From assembly GCA_022059125.1 (NCBI GenBank), contig JAEUWY010000005.1, forward strand, positions 6,386,001-6,450,000: 64,000 nt of DNA. The letters are read 5' to 3'. Each line of letters begins with the position of its first letter. Position 1 is the first letter of the stretch. This document shows, one piece after another, positions 9,105 to 20,400 of the stretch. The notes beneath the pieces were generated by a model, which worked only from the letters and a program-made list of their open reading frames with translations, was not told the DNA's origin and ran no database searches. This DNA comes from Corynespora cassiicola (lineage: Eukaryota > Ascomycota > Dothideomycetes > Pleosporales > Corynesporascaceae). Position numbers and translations under genes: made by a program.

Positions 9105-11310
9105 TCAGTTTGCACAGGTAAAGGTAGCCTTCCACTTGCCGCCCTCAATACCGGCCACGGCGACTGGACCGGCATTTGCCTCCGCGACATCTACTGCAAC
9201 GTCTTCGCACCTGCCATTAACTTCTTGGAAGAGAATATTGCCTGCACACGACATTGCAGGTATCTTGACTTCTCCAGAGGTTCCTTCAGGCGTCTCAAAC
9301 TCAATCTCCAGCCCGCCATCAGTCAGCTGCGTCTTGGCTGAAAAGAAACCAACGCTGGTGCTGAAGCCGGCATCCGCAATCGTTAGATCGCCAAGGGACG
9401 GGGCAATCCTCCAAGTCTTGCCTCCGGCGCTCAAAAGCTGAATGCCAGCAACGTAGAATGTGAGTGTCGATGTCGGCCCCGTAGCCCAGCCGTGTGCGTG
9501 CGAAATTCGGGCGTCGTTGACATAAGGGGCATAATGTAGCTCGCCGGTGGTCGAGTAGCCCTCGATAAAGGTCGAGTTGGTCATGCGAGGATCATTCAGC
9601 ATGTAGCCCCACTGCAGCCTCATCAGGTCGAGCGCCGATGAAGTGTTGTCGGCCAAAAAGTGCGTTTGCAGTTCGAAGCCCGAGATGAATGGCGAAATGG
9701 CATCTGCGGCTTCGGGGGCCGGCGCTCCGTATTCAGTCCATCGCTCGACGAGTTTATTGCTGATGCTTTCGGTCTGCGACGAGTTGAGCGTGAGGTTGGC
9801 GACTACTGCCCACGAATTACCGTCTTGAGGCATCAGAGTAGTAGTCTCGTTATCAATGTACATTCCAGACTCTTCGTTCCACAAAAGGGCATTAGCAGCG
9901 TCTTTGACACCAGCAGCAGTCTCCTGCCATGTCTGAATGGCTTCGCTGTCATTGAGTGCCTCGGCAAGCATAATTCCTTGGTTGATTGTATAGTAAAGAA
10001 TTGCATTCGCCTGGATTTGTGAGCTTCTGAAAGCCAGTACTTTGGTCGTCTTACCTCAATATTATGTCCACCCATTCCAAATCTCAGCCAGTCGCTCGGA
10101 TTCGTGACGTTCATGAGCCCCGATTCATCAATGTAGCTGATTGAAAGCGACAGGGCGAGCTTCCACTTGTCCCAGAGCGATTTCAGATAGTCAATGTTTC
10201 CCTGGCAACATAATTAGCAGAGGCAGACTAACAGGTAGAAAAGACCTACCGTGTACAAGTAATGATCGGCGACTCCAATCAAGGTGTAGAGATGATACGT
10301 AAAAGAAAATGTTGTCGGGAACGGGCGACCAGCATAGGGAAGCTGTCCGCCAGTTGTGTTCTGAACGTCAAACAATGAGTTGAGCGAGTTTTCGATGGAG
10401 ATGACATCATTCGTGGAGACAACTACTGCCGGGACTGCAATAGCCATGTCTGTTCTTGATTAGAATATTCACTTAATCGATTATCCGTGTACGTACCGCC
10501 AGCCCAGACGAGCCTGTCGCGTTTCGCTCCATCGACCAAGGCCGAAGTTCCGTTGGTAATGGTGTAGTTGTAATACCACGTAACGTTGATTGCATCCGAC
10601 ACGGACGCGTTAACCTCGCGAAAATGAACCAGTGCATTGCCGTGCTTGGGATCGATGGTGCAAATTTGATTCGTGTACGCGCCCGCATACCAAATGCGAT
10701 TCAGTAATTCATCTGTCTTGTCAGAATCTTCCCGAAAATCCACATAATGTTTCTTACCATCGCAATGAAAGTATCCAGTGTAGTTTGCTATGGCATCGTC
10801 TTCCCAGTGAGGCATCGCCGTGTAATGAACCTCCACTCCGGTGACTTCGACGGTTCCGGTGCTGTTGTGCACCAACGTCATGTACCTAAATGCACCTCTC
10901 TCCTTTTCCCTCGGAGCGCTGTACCTTCCAGGGCCGGTGACATGGAACCAGAGGGTCTCGTCTTTTCCAGCATCCGCAGTTGCGTCAGAAGATCTGTTCG
11001 AAACCCACAGCGAGCTCTCTGAGAACGTGACACCAATGTACTGGTCCGAGTCGGAGACTTCCCCAATGTTCAACGAGACAACACCCGCAATGTTGATTCC
11101 AAAATCATAGGCCGTCGCAGCATCGCCTTCAAAGATGGAGCTTCCGGATGCTCCGGCCAGGCTCTCCGGGTTGCTGACCGATCCATTCGTGCTGTGAACA
11201 GAGGTCGGATTCAGCGTCCGTGACCGTGGTGCGAGAATATATTCCTCATAAGGAATGGCGACCGACAGCGCTGTCAAGGACAAGACCGGGAGAAGGGAAT
11301 GCAGCTTCAT
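9105..11310 (-). CDS. Secreted GH78 alpha-L-rhamnosidase-like glycosidase
   Basis: Four exons: 11310-10497, 10449-10250, 10201-10055 and 10010-9105, with introns of 44-48 nt, giving about 688 residues. A signal peptide (MKLHSLLPVLSLTALSVAIP) precedes a beta-sandwich region. The catalytic six-hairpin barrel contains DGAKRDRLVWAGDMAIAV, the GH78 signature with its acidic residues, then GRPFPTTFSFTYHLYTLIG, GLMNVTNPSDWLRFG and SHAHGWATGPTSTLTFYVAGI, which are family landmarks. A C-terminal sandwich follows. Many N-glycosylation sequons fit secretion. The family removes terminal alpha-L-rhamnose from pectin side chains or plant glycosides. The ATG at 11310 was chosen because it begins the signal peptide; an upstream in-frame ATG at 11394 would bury it. 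Confidence 0.9.
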
Positions 11311-12398
11311 GTTGGCGTGCGTTGATTCTGTCCGTTGTCGGGTGAGCTGGAAACTTGTAGATTTATATGCCCTGCCGAGGTTGGCCCGAGCCAAACCCCA
11401 TCTTCCACCTCCAATTGCCGTGTTGAAAACATTCTGTGCATTCGGTCGAGTGCAGTCCGAAATGACGACGACGATCTGTGGTTGTGGAGACGGCCCTAGT
11501 CATTGCGGGGATATCAAGGGGGCGAGTACCGGGCGCGATGTGATTGGTCGCCTTCTTTGTGCTCATTGGCAGGATCAAAGTCTCCGAACACTAACAAGTG
11601 ACGGACTGGTCTTCGGTCCGCTGCACGAAAAGCCAGCCTAACAATGACGTTGATCGGGTTTTTAAAGTAATACCGAGCCGGCTATCACACGGCACAGAAT
11701 GTTTAATTTCATGTATCTCCGCTGGATTTCTACTGTCTTCCAGTTCGGATGTCTCTGGCAGCTGAAAGGCTTCTACCCTACCGAATAAATGGAAGTTTCA
11801 GTATATAAACTATGCGAACGGATGAAAGGAGGCTGGACGTCGGCAACACTTTGCCCTTTGTTACGCTACTAAATATTTTCTACGGCCAGCTGGAGCTGGG
11901 AGCCGCGAAAGGATAATATCCACTTCTGCAAAACTGTGACGAGGACAATGGCACAAGATTAAATAAATACCCATTTCATTATCCAATCATCTCTCCCATA
12001 CTCTGCCAGTTATTGTGGATTTGAAACTGGCCATAATGATCCAGTTTGGCTAAAGTACTTTCTTTTTCACATGATTGGAAATCCTCCAGAAATTTTCGAA
12101 TTTCAATTTTTCATAACATAACCAATGCTGTAGTGAACTTCATGATGGTCTTCACTTCAGACATGAGCGCTATGTTTTGTTGGTCTGTCAAAAGACTCTG
12201 AGTTCGCGTGTAACAACTCCTCGTTCAAGCTCTCCAAATTCATCAAGAGTTTAATCCATATTTTTGCGCATATTTGAAGTTTTTCGTATAAATTGCATTG
12301 CTTTGAAAATTTCGGACGCCCTGGTACTTAGTACTAAAGCTACGTGATCCGTCTTCTCCATTTCATCAAGGAACACCGCCGTGGTCAGAGTCAGAAAA
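11311..12398. other. AT-rich intergenic region
   Basis: About 1.1 kb between the 5' end of the rhamnosidase gene and the 3' end of the dioxygenase gene. Open frames at 11255-11641 and 12251-12499 lack any protein-family signature. It probably contains the rhamnosidase promoter; no specific site can be defended. Confidence 0.5.
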
Positions 12399-13547
12399 CT
12401 ATCCACTAGGCGGAGGACCCCCAGGAAACCCCCCGTTCCCATTCGCGTGCCCTCCATTCTCATCCAAATAAGCCGCGGCGCGAGGGTTGGTAACCGCATT
12501 CGGATCTAGTCCCACCGTCACCCACCCAAACAATCCATCCTCGACGCTGTCCCCGAGGTAGACGTAGTTCAACACGGGATCCGAGGTGGCCGCCTCCTGG
12601 GCAAAGATGCCGTCATCCTCGTTGAGCAGGAGGGTCTGCTGGTTGGTGGTGTACGGAGCGACGGCCTCGACCTCGTTGATGATCTTTTGGTCGAAGAACA
12701 GCTGTCCGACGTGGGAGACATGGCCACCCGTGAGGGTATTGTTGAGCGTGTTCAAGGTCGAATTGATATGGGCCAGGACGTGGATGTGGGTCGTGCGGCC
12801 GGTGTAGTGTCCTGGGAATCTGCCACAAGTCAGCTGGGGTCGCTCGACGTACGGGACGATCTTACGTGGTGTCAAACTGCAGGACACCGTTCTCATTGGA
12901 GAATTGGATACCGCGGAACATGGTGTTGTTGATGTTGGAGGCGTCGGCTTGATTTCCGTTTCCGCCGGCGACGACTCCGCCGTAGACGCCGGTGGTGTTG
13001 CAGTGCCAGGCTTCGAGGGCGACTTGGTTGGCAGGCTCGCAGGTGTTGATGTCGATTATTTGTACGTCAAAGGTGAGGGGGACGCCTGGGTGGCCGTCGG
13101 TGATGTCTTGACGAACAAACTCGCCAGATACCCCTATGATTGTTAGACTTTGTCGAAAAGAGTTCAGGAATGCGTACAGTATGGTCCCTCGGTAGTCTCG
13201 GGCTGCAGGATACACGAGCTGTTGGCTCCAAAGATGACATCGTCTGGGCTGTCGGGAGTGACATCCAGCTCGGAATGGTGGTCTGTATTCAGGACCTCCT
13301 CAAAGTCGCGCTTGAGAAGACCCCGCTTGACACGGAGGTTGGCGACCATGGCCTTGCGGCGAGCAATCATCTCGGCCGAGCGAGCCTGTAGCTTGTCGGC
13401 GCAGTGATCAAGACTGGTATATTGAGTAGAAGAGAGGAACGCAGCACGCTCAGCAATCTCCTCGCTGATGTCATGGCCAGGATGAGCAAAAGACGAGCCG
13501 GCAAACAGGGTCGCAAAAGCGAGAGTGGCGGCGGAAAAGTGAACCAT
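12399..13547 (-). CDS. Secreted intradiol ring-cleavage dioxygenase
   Basis: Three exons: 13547-13178, 13133-12866 and 12819-12399 (introns 13177-13134 and 12865-12820), about 352 residues. A signal peptide (MVHFSAATLAFATLFAGSSFA) precedes a helical propeptide-like region. The catalytic domain starts at ETTEGPYWVSGEFVRQDI, whose Tyr is the first iron ligand; the first intron splits this motif. HYTGRTTHIHVL supplies the second Tyr and the two His ligands of the Fe(III) centre. NxTC and VALEAWHCNTTGVY are typical core strands. Family members open catechol-type rings of aromatic compounds; the secreted fungal branch is thought to act on lignin- or tannin-derived catechols. It lies in tandem with the secreted rhamnosidase, so both may be used on plant material (inference). 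Confidence 0.92.
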
Positions 13548-15351
13548 TTTGAAGAACCAGATTGATTAAAAGTCCCGGGACTGAGACTCTGATATTCGAC
13601 AACCCAAAGACTCTTTATATAAATTTACCACCCAGTGTGACGGAAGACTTGTGGCCAAGTTCCGTCGCTCCCCTGCCATCTCAAGGCTTGGTGACGATCG
13701 CGATGCACCACGACTATGAGGTTTTTCGGGTATTATAGATTGTATAGGAAGGATGTTACGAATTGCGCTCGTTTCATTGGAGGATGTCTAGGTTCCTGCG
13801 AGTCCACAGTGGCGGCTAGATGATATGGGATTTTAGATGCTCTAAGATGAGTCCCACCAGGTGTCCCATGAACACGCATAGCTGAAACAGAATCTATTCC
13901 CATGGCGGCATGTCTAAATGACCAACAGAGTGGTTCTTGTGCCTGATACCCGAGGTCGTGACGGGAGGACGTTCATGCTCTCTAACAACTTTCCTTGCCT
14001 GGAGCGCCAAGGTCCGGTGGAGGTCTTGGCTAATTTAGGGAACCCTACCCATTGGTCGGGCTGATACGGGGATGCCAAGATGGTAACAAGCCTCCGATGT
14101 CCATGTTGATAGTCGTCGTAAGCTCTGGACAAGCTGCTAGCAGAGTAGAGCACGAGCTTGACTGCGGCCAGCGGGGGTTGCGGTCCAGAACGTTGTAGTT
14201 TTGTTCTTGGCAGGCACAAAGTCTAAAATGTATTGTTCTTCGTCCATGGAACCTCCAGCAATGCAGCCATAATGTCTTTGACAGAATGTTGAGCGCTCAA
14301 GGTTGATCCACCGACCTGATTGACAAAAACTTGGAAAGCGGATCTCAACGCTAGTGAGTTAATAGTCTCGCAGTAAACAAACTTACAACTGTGACGTCCA
14401 AAGTAGTCGCATTAGCCACCACACTACTCGCCTTCTCCACCCAACAGGAGCAAAGATATTCAGGGACCCATCTTCGCAACAGCCCGGCAACTTCCGTCAC
14501 ATCGATGACGAGTGAAAAGAGCGATATTAATCAGGACATGTCATTGCCAAGGACCGACGATAAATTGGTCGCAGACAGTATCCAACATCAAAAAGGAAGA
14601 CTGGTCCGAAATTGTGGATTCGGCGTTTCCAAAGCAGAGGGTTTTTTATCGCCACGCCTAGCCGAGCGTTTTTTGGTGTAGATAGCAGTGTTGTTGTCAC
14701 GCAATCGAACGAAACCGCCATGTGAGCTGCAGCCGAGGTGGGTTTTTGAACGGAACCTTTCCGTGGGCAGACATTTGGGTTTAGCGTCGAGATGGACGTG
14801 TTCATCATTGCCGTTGTGGTCGCAGACTACGGGCGGGACGATGCAAGCGATGGGTCGGGAAGTGGGGCCTTGTAAGTCTCCTTCGGAATCCCAGTGGCCA
14901 GTTCCGATTCCGAGATTGATGGACAGTTGAATAGTAGCGATTTGAATTTCAGGTGGATTTCGGTTGATTTTGAAATTAACACGTTAATACATCAGCTGGA
15001 AAAGTACTGCCAATGAGCTTGTGTGTGTATTTCGGGCATGCGACGCCCTCTTGTATATTATATCTACATATCTTCATGATTGCGTGCATTCTCCCCTGCG
15101 AGCAAAGGACTAGAAAATCACAATTGTACTGCCAATAATGTGACCTAGACCGGGGTTAATCTTGCGGCAAAAGCTCTTCTTTATCAATATGGACGTTCTA
15201 GTCTTTAAAGATCCAGTAACAGGTTGTGGAGATTCACCTCTTCAGCCATATTGATGCTTCTATCAGCCTTCTCTGCCGTGCACTCCTCTTGCGGCGAAAC
15301 CCCTACGTTTTCATCTGTGAACATCTGGTATGCTGTTAAGTAGCTTCACTC
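13548..15351. other. Long intergenic region with no confident gene
   Basis: About 1.8 kb between the dioxygenase start and the SprT-like stop. A TATA-like run (CTTTATATAAA) near 13612-13623 lies about 65 bp upstream of the dioxygenase ATG. A minus-strand frame at 14588-14983 is open for 131 codons without any ATG and is listed separately. Other open frames show no signature. Confidence 0.5.
14588..14983 (-). other. Open frame without ATG, possible gene remnant or exon
   Basis: This minus-strand frame runs 131 codons from just after a TAA (14984-14986) to a TGA (14588-14590). It has four cysteines in a spaced pattern (PIACIVPP, VVCDHNGND, KPKCLPTE, LGCSSHGG) and ordinary codon use, but no ATG in frame and no clear upstream acceptor. 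It could be one exon of a cysteine-containing secreted protein, a decayed gene or chance. No family was recognised. Confidence 0.2.
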
Positions 15352-16293
15352 TCAGCTACTTCTATTAATCACCTCAACCAACCCCCTCAGCCTCTCACCC
15401 CCTTCCCCCCTCGTCACAGGATCCCCCAACCCAAACCCATACTTTTTCACATCCCCCCTCCCCGGCCACCTCGCCCCCTTATTCTCCATATCCCCCAGAA
15501 ATCCCTCCAACCGATCCGTCGCGACTCCAAACCCCAAAAACTCGCTCCCCCGCTCATCCACCTTCTTCGCGACCAGCTGCCACGCCAGCAGATGCCCCCC
15601 TTTGCCCAGGTACCTGCGCTTGCAGGGGCGAGATGCGCACGCGTAGGCTTCGAACAGGGCGTGGATCAGCTCGTGGATGAGCGTGTTCAGGCGATCGAAC
15701 TTGAGCGCGGGGCAGGGCTTGTTGAAGAGGCGCGGGCTGGGGAGCGGGTCCATGGTGATGAGGAGGTGGGAGGGGTCGTTGGGGTCGGTGTCGCAGGAGC
15801 CGGCAGGGCCGAGGTCGGGAGCCCATCTGAAGGCGATGGTGACGGGCTGCGGGCCGAGGAAGAAGATGGTCTGCAAGAGGTAGATGAGCGTGCGCATGAA
15901 CGAGACTGTGGAGCCGGTTCGCGCGTCCCAGGCTTGTAGGGCGTCGTTGGTGAGGGTCTTGAAGGTTGCGATGGCGTGGCGTTGGACGAGGGTGAGTTGA
16001 TAGAGGGGCTTGTCAAAGGAGGAGATGCAGTGGTGGGCTAGGTGGAGGGGGTTGTGTCCGTGTATTGTCAGTTTTATGGTGGAGTTTTGGACTTTTTTCG
16101 CGTCAATTTTGATGTGGGTGCCGTCGTGGTCGTGGAGCCAGATGCCGCATGTACGGAGGAAGAGAGTGGGGTAGTTGAACAGGCATCCCTGGAGGCGCAG
16201 TTTGTTTCTTAGTTGTTCCAACTGTGCTGCTGTGTGGGTTTTGATGTAGTTGACTTCATCGTCGATTTTTGCTTTTGTTTGGTTTGCAGGCAT
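15352..16293 (-). CDS. SprT-like zinc metalloprotease domain protein
   Basis: A single exon of 313 residues starts at ATG 16293. The zinc-binding site is HELIHALFE at about residues 215-223, preceded by DRLNTLI and followed by a Cys-containing stretch (AYACASRPCKRRYLG) and GHLLAW, the arrangement seen in fungal SprT-like proteins. An upstream helical region (residues 1-130) is unassigned. The known SprT/Spartan group cleaves DNA-protein crosslinks, but many fungal members are unstudied, and the C-terminal zinc ribbon of Spartan is not evident. No signal peptide was seen. Confidence 0.75.
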   Translation of the reverse strand: MPANQTKAKIDDEVNYIKTHTAAQLEQLRNKLRLQGCLFNYPTLFLRTCGIWLHDHDGTHIKIDAKKVQNSTIKLTIHGHNPLHLAHHCISSFDKPLYQLTLVQRHAIATFKTLTNDALQAWDARTGSTVSFMRTLIYLLQTIFFLGPQPVTIAFRWAPDLGPAGSCDTDPNDPSHLLITMDPLPSPRLFNKPCPALKFDRLNTLIHELIHALFEAYACASRPCKRRYLGKGGHLLAWQLVAKKVDERGSEFLGFGVATDRLEGFLGDMENKGARWPGRGDVKKYGFGLGDPVTRGEGGERLRGLVEVINRSS

Positions 16294-16656
16294 GGCTTAG
16301 AGTAGGATCCTCCTTTTCTTGATATGCCAAGGACGGCTGCATGAGCGTCAAGAGTGAATAGAATATATGATGAATACTAAACTACAGCAGTTTTAGAATG
16401 AACCGTGGTACAGCAAGCGACTCGTACATATTTTGGGTCAAAGACGGCACAAAGGATGGCTTATGCAATTTGTCTTGTCTTGACAATTGCCATCTAATCT
16501 TTTACTAGACGAATATACTGTCAATTATTAGCAGGAGAAACGTCCATCTCGCTGCTTAAAAGGCACGAGCCTCTGTATCTGCCAAGATATTCTCCAACCA
16601 TGGTATCGCTGCCCAGCTATCTCAACGGAAGCAAAATGGACCCAACTGTTGAGCTA
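16294..16656. other. Intergenic spacer
   Basis: 363 bp between the SprT-like start and the 3' end of the SPRY gene, both on the minus strand. Nothing recognised. Confidence 0.5.
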
Positions 16657-17766
16657 CTAATACGGGTTATACAGCCACTGCTCTGGATTGAAAAAGACCT
16701 CAAAATCCACACCCCCAAACACACCAATGGCCGGAAACAAGTCGCGCTCGCCTTGAAGGCCAACAGTGCCTCCCTCGCTCCGCTCATCCAGCTCCTCGTT
16801 GCCATCCCAGCTGCCCTCCCTCACTCCGTTACGAGTGAAGAATACTTGAATGTCAACCAGCTTCCCCTGCTGAGTCTGCTCATAGGATGGCGGGTTCCTC
16901 GGCGGCGAAAAGGTAATGCCGATGCCTACGGTCTCGCCCGGCTTGAACGCAGTGGTAAAGTCGCTGCCGCCCCAGGTGTCGTTGACGTACTTGTGGCCGT
17001 CGTCGCCGTGGACGCCCAGACTTGCGCGTTGCCAGCCCGGGAGACGGAATGTCGGGTATGGGGGTGCGACATAGCCCATGGCAATGCCTGCATCGGCTTC
17101 TTCGAGGGAAAAGAAGCCGCGGCCGACGCCAATGACTTTGAGTTCAAAGTAAATCGTCTTTGCCTTTTGGGTGTGAATGGGAGAGTCGGAAAAGACAGAA
17201 TACAAAGGCAAGTTAGTCAACAGACTCGAATCTTTGCATTTGGCATGGGTGCGGCATTTCCAGTGGCCGGGTTGTTTCTGGGGTATGAGGTCTCCTATAT
17301 ATGTGGGTGGTTTCAGCAGCGCAAGCTGGCCGTTTGCAATGGCTGCGTGGGTTGCGGGGTTTAGATGCTGTGGTGGCCACAGAGGGTTGGCCTTGGTCCA
17401 CGCATACGCCCGGTCGCCGTCTTCCATGGAAGCATTTGCGGTGGGCGAGCTGTCATAGCCGATGGATGGAGGCGGAGGGAGAAGCGCAGTATCTGGAATC
17501 ACTGTCCAATCATGATAGGGTGGCGGATCCCAGCTAGGAGGGGGCTGTTGGGGAAAGTGGGATGGTGGAGGACCTGGTGGCGGCGCATAACCTGGAGGCG
17601 GCCCTGGAGGCGGCTTGTATTCTTCAAAAGAGCCGGCCTTGGTCTTCTGAGGAGGAACATAGTACGGGTTACTGGGGTGGAGCTGTGATTGCTGCAATTG
17701 CGGCCCCTGTGAAGATTGTCCGGCATGCTCGTCGCCCTTGAGCTTGTCCTTGAACTTTTTGAACAT
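16657..17766 (-). CDS. SPRY-domain protein with proline-rich N-terminus
   Basis: A single exon of 369 residues. The first ~30 residues are Lys- and Gln-rich (MFKKFKDKLKG), then comes a proline-rich stretch with PPGPPPGYAPPPGPPP near residues 53-68. Residues 190-360 form a SPRY domain: KTIYFELKVIGVGRG, AGIAMGYVAPPYP, GWQRASLGVHGDDGHKYVND, FKPGETVGIGITF, VDIQVFFTRNGV and LFPAIGVFG. This is the arrangement found in yeast Ear1/Ssh4-type adaptors, but the transmembrane helix of those proteins is not visible, so it is probably a soluble SPRY protein. The partner is unknown. Confidence 0.85.
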   Translation of the reverse strand: MFKKFKDKLKGDEHAGQSSQGPQLQQSQLHPSNPYYVPPQKTKAGSFEEYKPPPGPPPGYAPPPGPPPSHFPQQPPPSWDPPPYHDWTVIPDTALLPPPPSIGYDSSPTANASMEDGDRAYAWTKANPLWPPQHLNPATHAAIANGQLALLKPPTYIGDLIPQKQPGHWKCRTHAKCKDSSLLTNLPLYSVFSDSPIHTQKAKTIYFELKVIGVGRGFFSLEEADAGIAMGYVAPPYPTFRLPGWQRASLGVHGDDGHKYVNDTWGGSDFTTAFKPGETVGIGITFSPPRNPPSYEQTQQGKLVDIQVFFTRNGVREGSWDGNEELDERSEGGTVGLQGERDLFPAIGVFGGVDFEVFFNPEQWLYNPY

Positions 17767-18586
17767 GTTGAGCTTACTAAAGCAGTCAATGTATCGACGG
17801 GAATTCGCAAGGCCGTGACTCTATGCAGGCACGATAGTAGCAGGGCCGAATCTTGCAGCAAGTATAGGAGTGGATGGTGAGAGGCGGGGTTGATGAAAGG
17901 GTGTGGCTGAGCAAACAATGGGGCTAGCCAGGAACGTCATAGGTACGTTCAGTCTTGGCATTCGGAATAGTCATCCCCCTTGCTTGTTCATCACGATATT
18001 TCCAAATCTCTGTTCACATCTACGAACTGAAATGAAGCCTATTTTGCCTGCGACTGCCTGGCGAGAACGACCATCCTTGGTAGACCATCTCGTAGTGGCA
18101 TGCACAGGCTTGACAGGCATGTGCCGAAATGGCCAGACCGCAATGGCATGCCCTGAACAGCATCCGGCACACTAGCGATTCCTGCTCTCAACGGTTCACA
18201 GAGCGACGCTTCAATGTAACAATTGTTTATTTCCAGTCTCTGGCCTACGGCAAGCGCGGGAGACACATGCATTGGCGTCAATTGCCAAACTCTTTGCCTT
18301 TGCAAGGCGCCCTAGCCCTGCGTACTGTACGAGCTCACTCGAGGGATCGCCTGATTTGGGATGCTCGATTGGCCGCATCGGACCAATACCGTGGGAGATG
18401 GTGTTGAAGTGTTCCACCCAAATCCTTGCCCCGACTTTTCGATATTTCTAAACTTGGAGTCGCAGAGCCGGCCATCGATCATGACACCAGCCAAGCGAGG
18501 ACTGGCTGGAATATATTAAGCAGCCACCTCACATCCAGACGACAGCATCGCACCAAAGACTGTTCAGTCAATCAACACTCGTTATC
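17767..18586. other. Intergenic region between divergent genes
   Basis: 820 bp between the SPRY gene (minus) and the small secreted protein gene (plus). Short plus frames overlapping here have no signature. A TATA-like ATATATT at 18511-18517 lies about 70 bp upstream of the secreted-protein ATG. Confidence 0.5.
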
Positions 18587-19020
18587 ATGAAGACCATCTT
18601 TGCTGCAGCCATTGGCCTTTTGGCTCTGAGTGCAGACGCCAGCGTCGTCTTTTCCCTCGCATCCGAACCCAACGGGCAGGGAGAAAGAAAGTCATGGGTG
18701 GTCGACAGGTGGACATGCAGTGTGTATTCTTCACCTCGAGTTTGACCCTACTAACACGTCCAGAAAACCTGGCAGATGACGACTTCGACAAGCAGGCATC
18801 GTGGGCGTTTGTAGACGCGGGCTTGGCGAATGGCTGTACGCTTTACGAGTGAGTACCAGCCGCCCAAAACAGGCTAGCATTGACCATGTCCAGCGAGGCG
18901 GACTGCAAGGGCGAGCAAGTGTGGGTGGAGAAGAACAATTCCAACGTGCTGGGGCCGGGGCCGGTGGATCTTGTAAATGTGGATTTTGACAAGAAAGCGA
19001 GTGCCTTTCAGTGTTTTTAA
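18587..19020 (+). CDS. Small secreted protein with four cysteines
   Basis: Three exons, 18587-18719, 18764-18848 and 18894-19020, join to about 114 residues. A signal peptide (MKTIFAAAIGLLALSADAS) is followed by a short mature protein. Its cysteines sit in RWTCKN, NGCTLYDEADCKGE and the C-terminal FQCF, which suggests two disulfide bonds. The first donor (GTGTGT) is weak, but the splice restores frame and keeps the Cys. No enzyme motif is present. Small size, secretion and even cysteine count resemble fungal secreted effector or cell-wall proteins; no function is assigned. It lies 137 bp upstream of the next gene on the same strand. Confidence 0.75.
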
Positions 19021-19157
19021 CCATGGTAGTTGATGTGTAGAATAGAATAAAAATGTGGGGACACGGCTATGGCTGCGGCTGTATCCCTGCGTCATCCATT
19101 CACCAAGCACCGCATCACCTACATCCTCGACGCGCCATGCACCGCTGAAGCGACAAA

Positions 19158-20319
19158 ATGGACGCGCCCTCCGCGCAGCTGCACCTCGAGATCCGCGACT
19201 CTGTCGTGCGGTCCCTCGCGACGCGTCGCCCGCTCCTCCACCACCTCAACGCCGACACGTCGTGGCTGCTGCAGATTCCGCGCCCCGCGTCGGCCATCAA
19301 GCACGGCAGCCGCATATACTACAACATCCTCATTGACCCGTGGTTCGTGGGCGGCCAGTCGGACGTCGCGCGCTGGTTCTCGCAGCAATGGCACGCCGTT
19401 GAGAGCGCCGTCAAGAGCGTCGCCGAGGTTGAAGAGCTCGCCCGCCAGGTCGAAATCCTCGCCGGCGGACTGCGCACCGCCAAAGGGCGCACGCCCGTCA
19501 AGAACAGCCCGGCAGAGCCCGTGACGTTTGTCGACGCCGTCGCCATCTCGCACGAGTTTACCGACCACTGCCACAAGGAGACGCTGCTCGAGGTGCACCC
19601 CGACGTGCCCGTCTTCGCGACCGAGGTCAGCACGCGTTTCAACGTCGACACCACGCGCTGACAGTCTACAGGAGGCAGCCAAGCTCATAGCGGGCTTCAG
19701 GCACTTTCGATCCGTAACCACCACGCCCACCTTTTCGTCCGAAAACCTCGATTGGCACGACTACAGCCTCTCGCCGCTGCCCTCGTGGCTCAGCATCTCG
19801 CGCCTGACCGCCTCGCAAGACGCCCTCTACTACCACTCGGCCCTCCTCATCACCTTTGCCACGCACCCGTTCCTTCCCAACACGCCCAAGAAGCGATCGT
19901 CGCTGTCCATATTCGGCGACGACGAAACGCCCTTTAATACCCCCGAGCCGGCCGAGTGTGTCGTTTACACGCCGCACGGCATCCCGCACACAGCCCTGGA
20001 GCCCATTGCCAATGCAGAGCCGCCGCTACACACCCTCGCCTTTTTGCACGGGCTGCACGATGTGTCCATATCCGCGGCGCAGCAGCTGAACCTCGGCGCG
20101 AAGAACGGGGTGCTCGCGCAGAGGCTGCTGCGGGCCAAGTACTGGGTAGCCACGCACGACGAGGTGAAGAGGGGCGGGGGCTTGGTGTCGTGGTTCCTGC
20201 GGCGCAAGGTGTGGAAGCTGGAGGACGCTCTCAAAGAGGCGGGCGTCGAGGCAGACGACGACTTTGAAGACGTGAGGTTCGAGGAGGTCGGCAATGGAGA
20301 AAGCCGGGTGTTGGAGTGA
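19158..20319 (+). CDS. Metallo-beta-lactamase-fold-like protein
   Basis: Two exons, 19158-19625 and 19672-20319 (intron GTCAGC...CTACAG), give 372 residues. SHEFTDHCHKETLLE at about residue 130 resembles the HxHxDH metal-binding motif of metallo-beta-lactamase-fold proteins, but with Glu, Phe and Thr in between, so metal binding is uncertain. LLQIPRP, RIYYNILIDPWFVGGQSDVA and DVPVFATEEAAKLIAGF follow the order of strands in this fold. The C-terminal half (HGLHDVSISAAQQLNLGAKN) is conserved only among fungal homologues as far as recalled. The substrate is unknown. The exon reading past the first stop was accepted because an intron with branch CTGAC restores a conserved frame. Confidence 0.75.
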
Positions 20320-20400
20320 GCGGATATACCCACGCGATAAGATGGCATTTTGGCGCACCTCACATTTCTCACGTTTAGGATTTCTGGGTAATATAATCTT

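Noticed and set aside
18039..18494. Small frames upstream of the secreted protein gene as candidate peptides
   Set aside because: No signal peptide, no conserved motif and overlapping frames on both strands.
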